Source: Rhopalosiphum padi
Lineage: Eukaryota > Arthropoda > Insecta > Hemiptera > Aphididae
Length of the DNA: 64,000 nt
Assembly: GCF_020882245.1 (NCBI RefSeq)
Contig: NC_083600.1
Location: forward strand, 29,264,001 to 29,328,000
Direction of reading: 5' to 3'
Below the pieces are notes generated by a model. The model saw only the letters and a list, made by a program, of their open reading frames with translations, was not told the DNA's origin and did not search any database. The translations under genes were made by a program, and so were the position numbers. Shown piece after piece: positions 36,001 to 48,700 of the stretch. Numbering within the stretch: the stretch's first letter is position 1; each line of letters opens with the position of its first letter.

Positions 36001-37562
36001 CACGTCGACCGAAAATGCGAGTGGGGTCACTAGTCCTCGTGATCGCGATTTCGATTGTAGTTTCTCGTTTGAGAAACCGTCCAAATCCGACACGACATTT
36101 AGTCTATAAGAATGTTAGAACTTAAGTATTTATTTATATATTATATATAATATACATCATATACATTATATATACGTGTATTAAATGTTAGGTATATTTA
36201 AGATTTAATGTCATAGTCGTTTAATAAGATGTTCGTCATTTTATTTTTCTCGTAAATAACATTTTTCCCTGCTATTATTACAACTTTCCAGGGGTTTCGA
36301 TAGGTTGGTTTTTAGTATTATTTAAAATAATACATGGTTTTCTTAACACACTCGGACTCTTGGTTAGTATTCATTACTATATTTTACTTCTCTCGGTACA
36401 ATTCAAAATCGGCACAAACCAACATTAAAAACAACGTTAAAACCAATATTACTATATATTATTATAATATTATGGCTGAAGGCCGCAACAGTTTTTTAAT
36501 AATATCTTAGTGTTACACATGCAAATTAAATTTATAATATGATGTTCATTATTATTTTACAATTTAGCCGAACGTCTTTAAACCGTTTATGTTTTGTACA
36601 TAAATATATGTATAATTATTATAATTATATTGATATTATGTGTAATAATCATTAAGGCATTTACTATTAATTGGGCGAAAAATGGCTGTTCTGAGAATGG
36701 AAAACGAGAGAGAGCCAGATACCATCGAACGTTTATATTATTATACTTGGATACCTTCTTCCAATCTAATCTCACCGGATATTATATATATTTAATATAA
36801 CACAATGCGATGTACTTACTTACGTTCAGTATTAATATTTGTGATACCCAAAGTACCCAACGACTTCATTTTTAATGCCAATATCGTATCGCAATATCGA
36901 ATTATGTACTAACGAATAAAAACAAACATTTTCATGTTAAATGATTAATGAAAAAAAAAATAATAAAACTGAATATAACTAATACTAGTACCAATAATTT
37001 TGGTCTTAAAGGTATTTTGATTTTTCTCAAATAGTTAAAAATTATATTTGTTTCTGGATCAAAATTAAGCGTTCATTAGAATAAAATTTAATTTTTGGAT
37101 TTAGCTAGGATCCAATGCAGACGCTTTCAATGAAACTGAATTCGATTCATCATACTATTTTTCAATATCGTTGACCATCACTTATTTATCACTTATTATA
37201 TAGTCACTGACCATTGTATTATTATAAATATTGAGTGGTGCCCATGATTCAGAATGATCATTTTTCACCGCTGTTTTCTCGTTTTATTTTTATTTGTGTT
37301 AAATGTAATTTTTTATTTTGTTTATGTTGTTGTTTTTTTAAATGAAAAAAAACATAAGAGGCAAGCTTCAAATGATCTCATGTTTTAGCTTTTCATGACG
37401 ACCACGTTGAAAAATGTCGTCGTTTAGTTTTTATCCCTGGGATAATCCAATAACGATTTCCCTCTCTCGCGGCGTGTTTACTTAAACAATAATATTACTT
37501 CATAAACTTTGTAACTTAAATATTATTATTATTATCACTATTATTATTATTATTATTATTAA

Positions 37563-37602
<40 letters not shown>

Positions 37603-39540
37603 GTTATTATTACGTTATGTTAATGGTATAATGACAATATTGTTATATAAATTAAACACTAGCTATGAGCTAGACTTTACCTCAATTTGTGCAATCAAAT
37701 ATTATTAATAATAATAATAACAATAATAATAATCAGTTTTGTTTTTTGTAGTAAGATATGTACCATTTCCCTTCACCGATCAAAAAAGAAATCATACTAT
37801 ACAGTATACACACATAATGATAAATAATATTTATATGTAATATGTATATTATAATTTATAATAAACATAATTAAATTCGCATGTTCCACGATTATATTAA
37901 ATACTCTGTTTAATATGAACTTGAAAATATACGTGTTCGTTTGTGTACTTATATTTGTGTCTATATATTATAGTGATTAAAACGTTTTGTGTCTCGATGT
38001 ACGAAATATTTGTTGGTAGGCTTATATTATTATAATTAAGTATATAATATTGTTTATTTGTAATTCTTGTCATTTTATAATGTTTTGTAAAAATTTTTCC
38101 TTTTATTTTATTATATTTTTTTGTTTTGTTAATTATTAATACTTAATAGGTGTGTTAATGAATAAGTGAATAATGTTTTTTTTTTGTATTTTGAACAAAA
38201 CGATGAGAGAAAAAAATTATTGTGTGCTATTCATTATTTCATTTTTGTTTTCAGTCGCCGCAAAAATATACACAATATACTTATTATATTATAACATAAA
38301 TCATAATATTATTATACAGCTCTATATATATTTGACGACCGTCGAGTTAAAAGAATTCTGAGAAAATATCAAAATTGTTTTATATCGTAAATAATATATT
38401 ATTTCTAAACCGAAATAAATAATACAAATTATAAATGTCTTATATAATATATATATAATTTATATATGTATAATATATAATAGTACATAATGAATAGTTT
38501 TTCTATAGTTTTATCATAATTTCAAATTGCAGTTGATTCGTACTTGTCTTATTATAGATGGACATTGCGGTGTAAGTTTATAACAGGTATTGGTATGAGT
38601 TACCTGTTACCACCTAGTAACAACCTGCAGACTGCAGTACACGATACATTTATGTTTTTTAGAATGTGCTGTATACCGTGTATGCTGTATGCTATATAGT
38701 CTGTAACGAGTATACAATAAACATTGTATACTATATACAGTTATATTCCGTTGACATGATAATTTATTTTTCGGTAAGGAACACAAAATAATTGAAACTT
38801 ATATTATTACTGCGTCAATGGAATGTATTAAATGGTTGCATAATACTATAATCATTTGATTAAAACATTTTAAAATGTGGCAACGTGTCGTATAATTGAG
38901 TAATTCCATGATCAAGAAGTACCTATAACTTTACTTATAGTTTATATTGCCTAAAGACTAATATAGTGAGGATTTCAAGAACGTTGCTAATTTATAATTT
39001 TTAAAGCATATTCCATATCATGTCGTATATTATAAAATATCACGATTGATGTTTTTGCAACGGTGCAATATTATAAGATAACTATATGCTAAATCAGGTA
39101 TAATAAATTAAACCCTTATAAAACGAGTTCCATATTTTTTTCAAACATAAACAGTTTCAACGATTTAAAAATCAATTTAAAATAGATGGGTTAGTGGGTA
39201 CCGCTCAGATGTACGTTGAACGAGTCACTGCAATAGATGTGTTAAATTTGAATTTGGTACAAAAAATAAAAAATAAATAAATAATAATATACGTATCTAT
39301 AAATCTATAATATATGCTTCTATAAGAATATGTGTTTGTTTTTCCCAATTATTCTGATGTCTCTAAAATACAAACTAAATTCAATTTGCCATAAAAACCA
39401 CCCTCGAAATTGAAAATCGAAGCATTCTCCTAGGTACGGCGTGTCATATGCAAATATCTCTTAACACGCAACCGATATTCGTATAATATATATTTAGATT
39501 TAATAAGTAATATGTATTGTGATAATAACATATACGCATA
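33061..39540. other. Intergenic DNA or extended 3' UTR, no gene recognised
   Basis: Mostly AT-rich, with isolated GC-rich islands at about 33180-33300, 34680-34800 (including CACGTG and a GCGGCCGC site) and 35750-35850. No ORF shows a domain. The islands may be conserved untranslated or regulatory DNA, but I have no comparison to test this. ATT microsatellites lie at 34832-34856 and 37520-37612. Confidence 0.45.
37520..37612. repeat. (ATT)n microsatellite, interrupted
   Basis: About 90 bp of ATT/TTA units broken by ATCACT, AAT and a TTG variant. Confidence 0.9.
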
Positions 39541-42500
39541 ATGATAAATAATCATTATGAGTTTAACTTGTAAACAATTTAATTGTACATCACATTATAG
39601 TATATCTGAACCCAGAACCTCTGTTGAGGGTGAAATCGGTTTAAGGCGAATTCGCCGAATCGTCATTATAGATTGCTGCTTGGACACTTATAGTAATATA
39701 CGTTTATACTCTATATACCTCGTAATATTATACGGTATGAGGTACGATCGTTAAATTATATGCAGTTTTGTCACTGTGTCAGCATTTCGATATCAATAAT
39801 CGATTATGTAAACTGTACATTTGCGAAAATAATGACTCGTAAAGAAGAATATGATGTTATATGCGTGTCACAAAGATTATGTGCTTCGTCGCCGGCAGCA
39901 CAAGGCGCGGCTGACAATATTATGTTGTACGCGATAATACATATTATCGTAATAATATGTAATAGCGCGTGTATACAATGCATTGCGTGTCACGCCATTT
40001 GAAATGATTGTAACGTTAATGGACTCAATGCCGTGGCTTGTAGGACAATGGCAAACAGCATAAAGACAATACACTGCAGCGGATTTGCAATATTATTATA
40101 CCTATGCGTATTAGTATGTCACGTTATTAACTACTAGTTATAATGTATGATATACAGGATGTATCAACACTCGCCAATCTGTAGTAGTGTTCGTCCCCGA
40201 CCATAATTATTTCGAGAGCCAGTCCAAAATACTATTTATACTCATATAATATTATATAGTGCATATAATGTTTATGGTTGATATTTTCACAGCTTGACTG
40301 TATATATATATATATAAATTGTGTACACCAATTTTAAATAAAAATGTTCTTTTAAATAGGTACCATAGGTAGGTATTCAAAAAAGTTATGCAAGTTGGTA
40401 ATATATGTGTAGCTTTCTATTTATACGCTACCCCAAAATCCCCACAGTGGATTAGTATTACGCAGCGGTGCATTCGTAAAACATATTATTATCTTCTGTG
40501 TAAATGTTGTTTTGAAATGATGCGAAAAACAATATTTAAATAAACGATGTGACACAATAACAAAACGTAACAGTTTGTAAATCCATTTTCGAAATAATAC
40601 CATACAGATGCAGACAGACGCGCCGTCAATCATTAAGTAACCACCATTAACTATTGCATATAATATTATTATAAATAACATCGTGAGTTTTGTAAATAAA
40701 ATATTTATGATTGATGAATATATGTATACGATTTGAAAAACGAAAATAAATTTTTAATGTTTAAACGTAATTTATTAAGGGTCTAAAATTGTGTGTGGTA
40801 CAAAATTCAAAAATGTGTAATAGTTCAATTGTTTTTTACAGATTTATCTTCATCTATTCTTAGTTGATTAATTCATATATATATTAATTAATTCAGACAT
40901 ATTTTATAAAAATCTTTTCTGCGCAATATATAGTTATTATGTTAGGTAAAAAGTCAAAATCGGACAAACCTCAGAAAATATGCGTATACAAAACGCTAAC
41001 TAAACCTATGAGCAAAATGTCATATTTTGGCTTTTGCCCGAGTAAACGTAGTTGTGACCAACCTCATTTAAACTTTTGCCCGTAACATATAATATACTAA
41101 GTGTTAACAATATGTATACATATATAGAGATGAATAACGTACTATATGTATATTATTCAAATAGAAACTTTCACTAATTCGTGTTTATTTTTATAGTTTA
41201 AATTCATGTTGGAGGGGTGTGATAAGCTTTGCAAAATTTAATATAATCTTTGTTGTATGAAAAAATGTATGTATTGGTCTCCGGGTTTATTTATTTAAGC
41301 TACATAAAAACTCCCAAAAACAATAAAGACTTTAACGATTAATTTAACTCACAAAATGTATATGATAAAAGTTTGACCAACTTAATAATTAAATCCAATA
41401 TAATTTACATGAAATCATATGTTAAACCGCTCTAAATATAGAGTACATTTCATCCTTTTCATGATTATATTATCACAGGCCTCAACGAGCAAACACTGCA
41501 CATAAAATAATCTACGTATAAGCCTATTGCCTATGCCAGTGATTTTTTTAAAATATTGAATTAAATACATTTTAAAACAATTACATTTTTTAAGGGCATA
41601 GTTTTTTCTAAAATTCGTTGTATTTTTAAATTTTGTAACAATGATGATCTGTGTTTAGATTTTTGGATTCAATACATTCTTTAATTAGGTCTCTATAGAG
41701 TCACGAGCCTGTCATGCCTCCATATCGATACGTCATTAAAGTAGTTAAGAAAAAATAAACAATGTAAATAATTCTATATATTTATATATTATATGGAAAT
41801 GATAAAAATGGTGTAATATTTATTCGATTAATAATATAACATAATTATATATAACTTAATAAGTATATTAATAACAACTAATTGACAAATTTAGCATATA
41901 GTTTATTCATTGATAATTAAAAGTTTCTAAAGGATCAAGGTAAATATACTTAATTTATTGATGTTTTCAATTAAGTCTGAGATAAAATTATCAATGAGAA
42001 TAAAGGAAACATTCTAATCAAATACAATTTCTGAAAAATTAAAACTAGATTAAAAAAATTATATTTTTTCATTTCTAACTTTTTAAATAACTGACGTTTG
42101 ACATAGTAGTACTGCTAAACAAGACTTAATTTGATGATATGATTGTCGATTGAAACCTTTTCATCCATTTCCTTATCGTTCTGATCGGAGTCATGCTGAA
42201 CAGCCATAGTGTACATGTTGTATGATAGCTTTGTTTGAAACATCACCAAGACTTAATGTCGAAATGAATAAATTCATAAAATGATAGGGAAACCGCCTGC
42301 ACCTCAAGTCTGATCCATGCGCTCAGTAAGGTTGCACCTTATTTATAACTTTATAAGCCTTCTCAGTTCTCACTTTGTATAACAGAAATTTATTCGAAAC
42401 ACCTTGTCTTCCATTTATAAAACAGCAAGCTTTTAAAGCAATCCTAATAGTTAAATTTATATTTTATAGCATTTTTTAAATTACCGAGGTATATTTTAGT

Positions 42501-43100
42501 TGTTTAGAATTAAGTCTATAGTATATATCTGACGTCAAGTTTTATTTACCGTGGGCATAAAATTCACTTGAAAATATATAAGCATTAAACTCTCCGAAAA
42601 TATATTTTTGAGGGTTGAAAACTTAATGCGAATGCAGTAGAGTAGATGACGACGAGGATTTTATTTGCACATTAAAATAACTACACGCGTATACATCTCA
42701 CATACCACCCCCCAAATGGGGTAGATATTTCTGATGTATTTCCGTACGTGTAAACCGCGAATAGCAATAGCATCTATGACAATAGTATTATATTATGTAT
42801 GTTTTGTTTTTGAACACCCTTATTGCACCCTTCCGTTGAAACCTTGAAAGTGTCATGTTGAAAGGGTAGTATTTATTATAGTAAGTTAAAACACATAAAC
42901 ACTAAATACATAAGTCATAGTATGATTTAAAGCATATTACTTATAGGTACCACATAAGATAAATCGGGTAATGCGGGATTGGTTCCCGGATCAAATAAAG
43001 TGTACGAATTGGTTCCCAAATAAAATTACTTTCCAGCGTACAACTATTACAACATATGTACAAATCGATAATCTTACATTTTATTAGGTTTTACGATGTC
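39541..43100. other. Gene-free DNA
   Basis: The ORFs at 39557-40002 and 40421-40681 are in somewhat CpG-richer sequence, but they have no recognisable domains or plausible starts. At 42975 and 43010 the phrase ATTGGTTCCC occurs twice, possibly the end of an unrecognised element. Confidence 0.45.
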
Positions 43101-43149
43101 TAGGAAAGTTTATAAATATAATTTTATATCTAGTAGTATCTAGTAGTAA

Positions 43150-44540
43150 TTATTTAGTTTCACTTAATTACCTGTAATTAAGAATTAACTATTTTTAATT
43201 TATTCAAATTTGTGTTATTAATTATTATGTGATAATATTATAATGAAAAGAAGATTGAAGTATTTTTATTGATCTTAAAGGTAGTGAAAAATACAAAACA
43301 GAAAATTTTCCTGTAATTAAAGTAAAATCTAATTATTTACAACCAATTTAATTAATACACCCTATGTCTAATATTATTAATCATAATACGAATTACAAAG
43401 TAATACATAATACATACGTCATGTGAATTTATATAATATAGAATAGAAAATTTTGAAAAATTATTTTGGTGATTACTGATTACTAATTAGTTATAACTTC
43501 TAACTTTTTTTTTAAATATTTTAATCATAGTTTAAGTTGGCAGTGCCAGCTGCCATGATGGATTTTGCAGCCAGGTACAGCATTTTGAAGGGCCCTATAT
43601 ATATTTATTTTATTTTTTAATGAACTTACTTTATTTTTTATATAATTTTACAAACTTTAAGGTCTCGTTAGAAATTTTAATTTTAATGTATAAATTAATA
43701 AAAGCCAATTTGTATATTTATATAAGACACAAAATTATATATACTTGGTAGGTATAAACAATGTCGTAATAAGTTTAGTATTACTTAAAATTATTTATTT
43801 TATGTAAGTAATTCAAATAGTAAATATCTGGTTATTATCGAAGCGATATATTATGTTGAACAAATAATAGCAGTAAATTGAGCAACTTTGTAAAGCTTGT
43901 ATTCGTCATTGACACTATGAGGGCCTCATAGTAAATTATGCGAGTTGCCTATAGTTCCCGTGTAGCTCTTTGTAGGCTGTATCAAGATTATTTTCGTAGT
44001 TCGTCACAACAAAAGTATTATAAATGACGAATGCGAAATAACAGTAGGTATACTATTTATAATATGTTATAGACTATACAGTTATAATACGTACCGTCAT
44101 CGATCGTAGTTGTAATAAAATCTAATTATTTATTCACTATCTATTAAATTAATACACGTATAATGTCTATAATTATTATTAACAATAAAAATTACAAAAA
44201 AATTATTTAAGTGAAATTATAGAATAAAGAACAAAGTATTTTAGAAAATGATTTAGGTGATTGTTGACTAGTGATAACTCATAACTTATTTTATATAATT
44301 TATAAATGAGAAAGAATTACGTTTAGAATACAACTATATAACTAGCATAGAATATAGATATATCATTAATAATTATAATAATTAAGAAGTCAACATTATG
44401 TTTGAAATTTTATTGATGTTATTATTTGTCTTCTTTTTATTTAGATCGTGTATTCAACATAGCTGATAGAACGTTATAGCATGTCACTATTACCTGAAAT
44501 TAAGAATTGATTCTTTTTAATTTATCCAAATCTGTGTTAT
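43150..44540. repeat. Diverged local duplication next to the odorant receptor
   Basis: Sequence from the end of the receptor's last intron (ATTACCTGAAATTAAGAATT at 44488) recurs as ATTACCTGTAATTAAGAATT at about 43168, followed by TTTTTAATTTATTCAAAT against TTTTTAATTTATCCAAAT. A second pair of about 190 bp matches between about 43328-43520 and 44115-44300 (both start with AAATCTAATTATTTA and share TAATGTCTAAT-like, TTAGGTGATTG-like and TAACTTCTAAC-like words). Both suggest old duplication of the receptor 3' region. At the first copy the coding part is lost after the acceptor. Confidence 0.45.
43914..43932. repeat. Perfect 19-nt palindrome
   Basis: ACTATGAGG and CCTCATAGT flank a single central G. 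It could be a hairpin or a junction of a deleted inverted-repeat element. Confidence 0.5.
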
Positions 44541-46521
44541 TCTATGATTATATATTATATTATTATAATAAATAATAATAATATATATATTAATGTTAAT
44601 ACGTATTACACTATTAAATAATTGTAGGTTAACAATTTTTCTCGGTGTTAGTTTAATCATAAATTCATTAGCATTATTCAACTGCATTGATAACAACAAC
44701 ATTTTTTTTGATCTTAAATTCATCGAAGTCCAATTACCACTATTATACATTCCAAAATGAACGGATTTCATCTACAAAAAATATTGCATTTATAGATTAA
44801 CTAAATTAGAGGTTAACAAAATTAACGTCACTTTATTATTAATGCGTTCTAATAAATAGCAAATGAAAAATAAAACAATTAACATGTATCCAAACGCTGA
44901 TATCAACTTGATTACACCAAAAATTGGCATAGATTCTGATGACGTGAAAACCTAAAATTATATAAACGTAAATTCGCCATAATCCGTTATCACCACTTAT
45001 TTATATATATATACACACACAGGGGTGGATCTGGAACTGGGGGAGCGGTAAAACATTCTTACACAGAACCTATTAAACAACATTCCGCCTGTTTTGCAGG
45101 TCTGTGTTGACATTATGAATTAAAATAAATATATTATAATATATTATCTTAATTCATGGTTGACGTTTATTTTTGTTTAGTAAGAAATTATATTTTTTGT
45201 TATAATTTGTATCTGTTAAGCGTTACACACTCTATTGAATAAAGATCCACCCCGAGTTATACATTTTCAATTGATCTAATTTTGTTTTTACCACAACTGA
45301 TGCAAATGTTAAAATCACCATGGACCCCGAATTTATTATAACAGTTGATAAAATAATAAATTTATACGTAGTATAAAATAATTTTAACTTCCTGAAAAAT
45401 AAAATAAATATTTAAATTGATAAATTAATTTTAATTGGGTTTTCATAGGATATAGTAAAGAAAGAAAAAAATCTTAAATAAATCTCTTATAACTGATTTT
45501 TAAATTTTTAAACTATGTATGGACGACTATAGGTATTAGGCACTAACGCAAAAAGTTTTTGTTGGTCCTTCATAATTGATACCAAATCTTCAAAGTTGTT
45601 CACATTAAATTCATTTTTTTTTTCTGAAAATATATGATATAAAGGCATTACCATTAGTCCATGCATTTTATTATTTATTCTTCATCTTCACGTGATAAAG
45701 TTATCCAGTCAAATCATTCATTCAAGTTCAAGGTGGCAAATAAAAAAAATGTATAACATTTATTACTTACCATTATTATTTTCGGAATTCAGTTCACTGT
45801 TGACACTTTCGTAAGCTCTTTTGATCATTTCGTATTGAGCGATTATAACAAAGCAGATAGAAATAAAAAAGATATCAATTACTACGTTAATGTAAAACAG
45901 AAACACTGCAGTAGACGACTCCATCATATAAAATTTAACATAATTATTATTATAGTCGTTTATAGTCACCGGGAACCGAAAGTTCATAATATTCTCGAAG
46001 CGTCGATTCGATTGGTATGCGTTAAATTTTTGCAACAGCAGCAGAACTTGAGGATACAGGGTCCATTGGATGGTATTTACAATTCCAATGCAAATTATGG
46101 TGTTTGAAATTTTTATTGACTTTTTGCGATATTTAAGGAGAATTCCAATATGTGTTTGACACTGTGTACTCGTAAGAAAATGTATATTAGTAACACGGAG
46201 TAAATCCCAAATTTTGTTTGCTTTATATAAAAATGTAGCTATTTTAAGTAACCCTACAGAATAAAGAAGGTACATATATATTAACTGTATTTGATCAACG
46301 ATGTCGATTTCATCTTCCATTTCAGTAAAATAACCAAAAAATCCGTAAACTACTATACAACCAATAACGCAATTTATGATGTACCAAGCTAGATGGTACA
46401 CATTGAAATTGCAAATTGTTTTGCTTTTTGGATCAAATAGAGGAAAAATATATAATAATTTGAATAATTTCAAGTTTATGGAAACATCGTTTGGCTCCAA
46501 TAAGCTTATATCAAATGTCAT
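44437..46521 (-). CDS. Insect odorant receptor (7tm_6), six coding exons
   Basis: This is a ligand-gated channel subunit of olfactory neurons that normally works with Orco; the ligand is unknown. Exons, in order: 46521-45771, 45623-45548, 45391-45292, 44951-44832, 44771-44610, 44493-44437, total 1266 nt, 421 residues. All junction phases agree, and donors are GTAAGT, GTTAGT, GTAAAA, GTGACG and GTAATA. Exon 1 (250 residues) carries the N-terminus (MTFDISLLEPNDVS) and several membrane segments. Exon 2 has the conserved loop NFEDLVSIMKDQQKLF. Exon 3 is a membrane segment after KLKLFYTTYKF. Exon 4 is another ending in ICYLLERINNK. Exons 5-6 give the family C-terminus (MYNSGNWTSM, KKMLLLSMQLNNAN, KIVNLQLFNS, then VTCYNVLSAMLN). 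The fourth donor, GTGACG, is weak. A 5' UTR acceptor (TTTTTTAG) lies just upstream of the ATG. No inactivating change was seen. Confidence 0.88.
45020..45254. mobile_element. hAT-like MITE inside intron 3 of the odorant receptor
   Basis: The left end CAGGGGTGGATCTGGAA and the right end read inward CGGGGTGGATCTTTATT share a GGGGTGGATCT core. The left end resembles the CAGGGGCGGATCCAG end of the MITE at 20080. The 235-bp element contains the pair ACACAGAACC and GGTCTGTGTT. No clear 8-bp duplication could be read because the left flank is an AC microsatellite. Confidence 0.6.
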
Positions 46522-48255
46522 TTCTTACAGGTTTGATCTAAAAAATTAAATTAAATATTCTGTAGTTAATATTAATTTATGCAAATTTATAAGATAAATG
46601 AATAAAATTATTTAAAATATATTTTATGTTATAAATAACCTATACGTATTTTGAAATACCCCACAAAATAACAAAATAGGTACCTACAACTGATAATACA
46701 AGCCGCCACTTCTTGTTTTAGATATTTTAATTTTTTCACTATTATGATTAACTCGTATTATCAGTTGACACACAATAGTGCGCTGATTTTAAAATATGAG
46801 ATCGAAAAATGACGTACGACACTATGTAGTATACTCAATTAGTTTGTCTTGCTCCGTTACTGCATGCAGTGATTAGGTACCTATTTACAAATACATTGGT
46901 ATTATATGTATATTAATTAAAAATAAAGTAAACATACCTTATTTACAAAATGATTTGTTAGAGTAGGTATAATATTATATTTTATGTTTGTAAATTTTAA
47001 TGTAATGAAATTTTCAACAAATATTTTTGATCATTGAACTTGATAAAAAGTAGTCGTTAGTTATTTTGAGTAACTAATATTGGTACCTTGTTGATTGTTC
47101 AGTATATATGCCGATACTAAACCATATATTTTGAAATATCTAACACAAGCTATCCGTAGATTGGGGTAGGTATAAAAAAATTTATTTTATTACATCGTGT
47201 ACGAAAAAAAATGTTGTATTGTATAATTATTTCATAAAATAATAATTAAAACGTCAAATTCAAGGAATAAGGAATAAAATATTAATATCTCTATAGCTAG
47301 TGCGTGCTTGTCATTAAAACAATGATGAAAAATTGAACAGCTGTCAAGACCTTAACCCAGTATAGGTATATATAATTAAAAAAATAGACCTAATAAAATA
47401 ACTAGATTAGAAATTTTTTTTTATTTTTAATAGAAGTATTCGATTTAACGGGATGAATTATTCGATATCCAAAGTTAATTTTATATTCCATTTCGGTTTG
47501 TTGTCGGTATATAATATCCTTCATCGTAAGTTTAAACCATTGAGCAGTAAGTATAGATCTTGTTTCACATATCAACATATATTGTTAATAGCTAATACTG
47601 AAAATTATTTATACATTATAATATATAAAATGATTAAATATATAATCATTTATCATAAAAACATCAGTATAATATCTTAGTTAATAAAAATTAAGTAGGT
47701 GTACGGTGTACTCAAAAAAATAAATAGATTATTATATCATAATAGAGATACACGCGTAGTCTAAGAGAGTTGATTTTACCAAAGACGATACATCTACTTA
47801 GGGGTTTGTAGATGCCAAATCTTTGGTAAAAATAACAACATTCAAAAACAGCACGTGAATAATTTTTTTTTTCTGTTTAAATACAAATAGGTACTACGCA
47901 ATCGTATTATATAAAGCACACGTCGCATCGATTCAATTCGCCTCAGAAAAGAAAGTAAGAAGAAGGTGATTATATTAAATATATACATGTGTTTTATAAA
48001 AAAATTTTCAAATTTCATACAAACCTTCGTGTATGCCATAGATAATGGTCTACAAGGCAAACGGTTTTTAGTATACTCGTTTTATAACATAAATCTCTTT
48101 TATATAAATATAATATATATATAATATATCATAATATGTACACGTCGTCACGTCATGAGTGAGAACGTGATTCGTTGGACAGAAGTTGAATCGACACGGC
48201 GTTTCTTTATGGTAACAACCATATTTCAGGTAACAACGTTGAACGAAAAAAAAAA
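46522..48255. other. Upstream DNA of the odorant receptor
   Basis: AT-rich, with no coding sequence recognised. It holds the receptor promoter by position, and a hairpin at 47774-47831. ORFs at 47453-47680 and 47842-48060 lack features. Confidence 0.45.
47774..47831. repeat. 58-nt imperfect hairpin
   Basis: TTTTACCAAAGA pairs with TCTTTGGTAAAA (12 bp), and inside it CATCTAC pairs with GTAGATG (7 bp), around a 10-nt loop (TTAGGGGTTT). A 5-by-5 mismatch (CGATA against CCAAA) separates the two stems. It could be a miRNA-like precursor or a small fold-back element. The symmetric internal loop argues against a standard miRNA. Confidence 0.45.
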
Positions 48256-48468
48256 TTAGAAAACGTGCGGGTGATGTTTACCGTAACTGTGTCGGGCATG
48301 GTCCGTTCGGTCGTTGCGGTCAGCTTCAGTGGCGTTGTACACGGCGTCCTCAGTGGCGTAGTAGTCGTGCGGCGGCAGACTTCCGTGCGGACCGCCGAGC
48401 GTGGACCGCGGTCGGAATAACACCAAGACCACGATGACCGAAACCTGCACCGCAATCGACGAAGTCAT
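48256..48468 (-). CDS. Candidate secreted small protein or first coding exon
   Basis: An ATG-initiated 70-codon ORF (MTSSIAVQVSVIVVLVLF) begins with a short polar stretch and a strong hydrophobic run, as in a signal peptide. It continues with RPRSTLGG, an acidic/Tyr section (HDYYATEDAVYNATEAD) and a basic end (HARHSYGKHHPHVF). It is CpG-rich like the Cdk5 activator exons, and markedly unlike the surrounding DNA, which supports real coding. A possible donor (TACG|GTAAAC) near 48289 would end the exon after HSY, splicing to unknown downstream exons. If unspliced, YGK would resemble an amidation site of a peptide precursor. I do not recognise the family. Confidence 0.45.
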   Translation of the reverse strand: MTSSIAVQVSVIVVLVLFRPRSTLGGPHGSLPPHDYYATEDAVYNATEADRNDRTDHARHSYGKHHPHVF

Positions 48469-48700
48469 CCTGCAACCGCGGCCAATTGCTTATCGCGCTT
48501 AGCAGGCGGAACCCCGAGGATCGATGGGTCGGTGTGGATCGACGAAGACGGTGTGTACGGCGGTATAGGTGAGCGCGCCGCGTGGCAAGAAGACGTGCTC
48601 GAGATTTCTGGTCCGGCTCTACCGTAATTTGTACGTGCGCGTAGGTGCGTCGACGGTTTGTCGCTATAAAAATGAAAATCCAACACGATGTGTACGAAAC
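48469..48700 (-). promoter_or_regulatory. Putative promoter and leader of the candidate secreted gene
   Basis: CpG-rich DNA directly upstream of the minus-strand ATG at 48468. A TATA-like TTTTTATAGCGAC lies at about 48663-48672, roughly 200 nt before the ATG. The first appreciable GC-rich transcribed region would start some 30 nt later, a normal TATA spacing. The assignment depends on the gene being real. Confidence 0.35.

Noticed and set aside
45481..45547. Reading the odorant receptor as truncated after exon 2 (frame runs to a stop near 45511)
   Set aside because: A GTTAGT donor at 45547 leads in phase to the next membrane exon at 45391.
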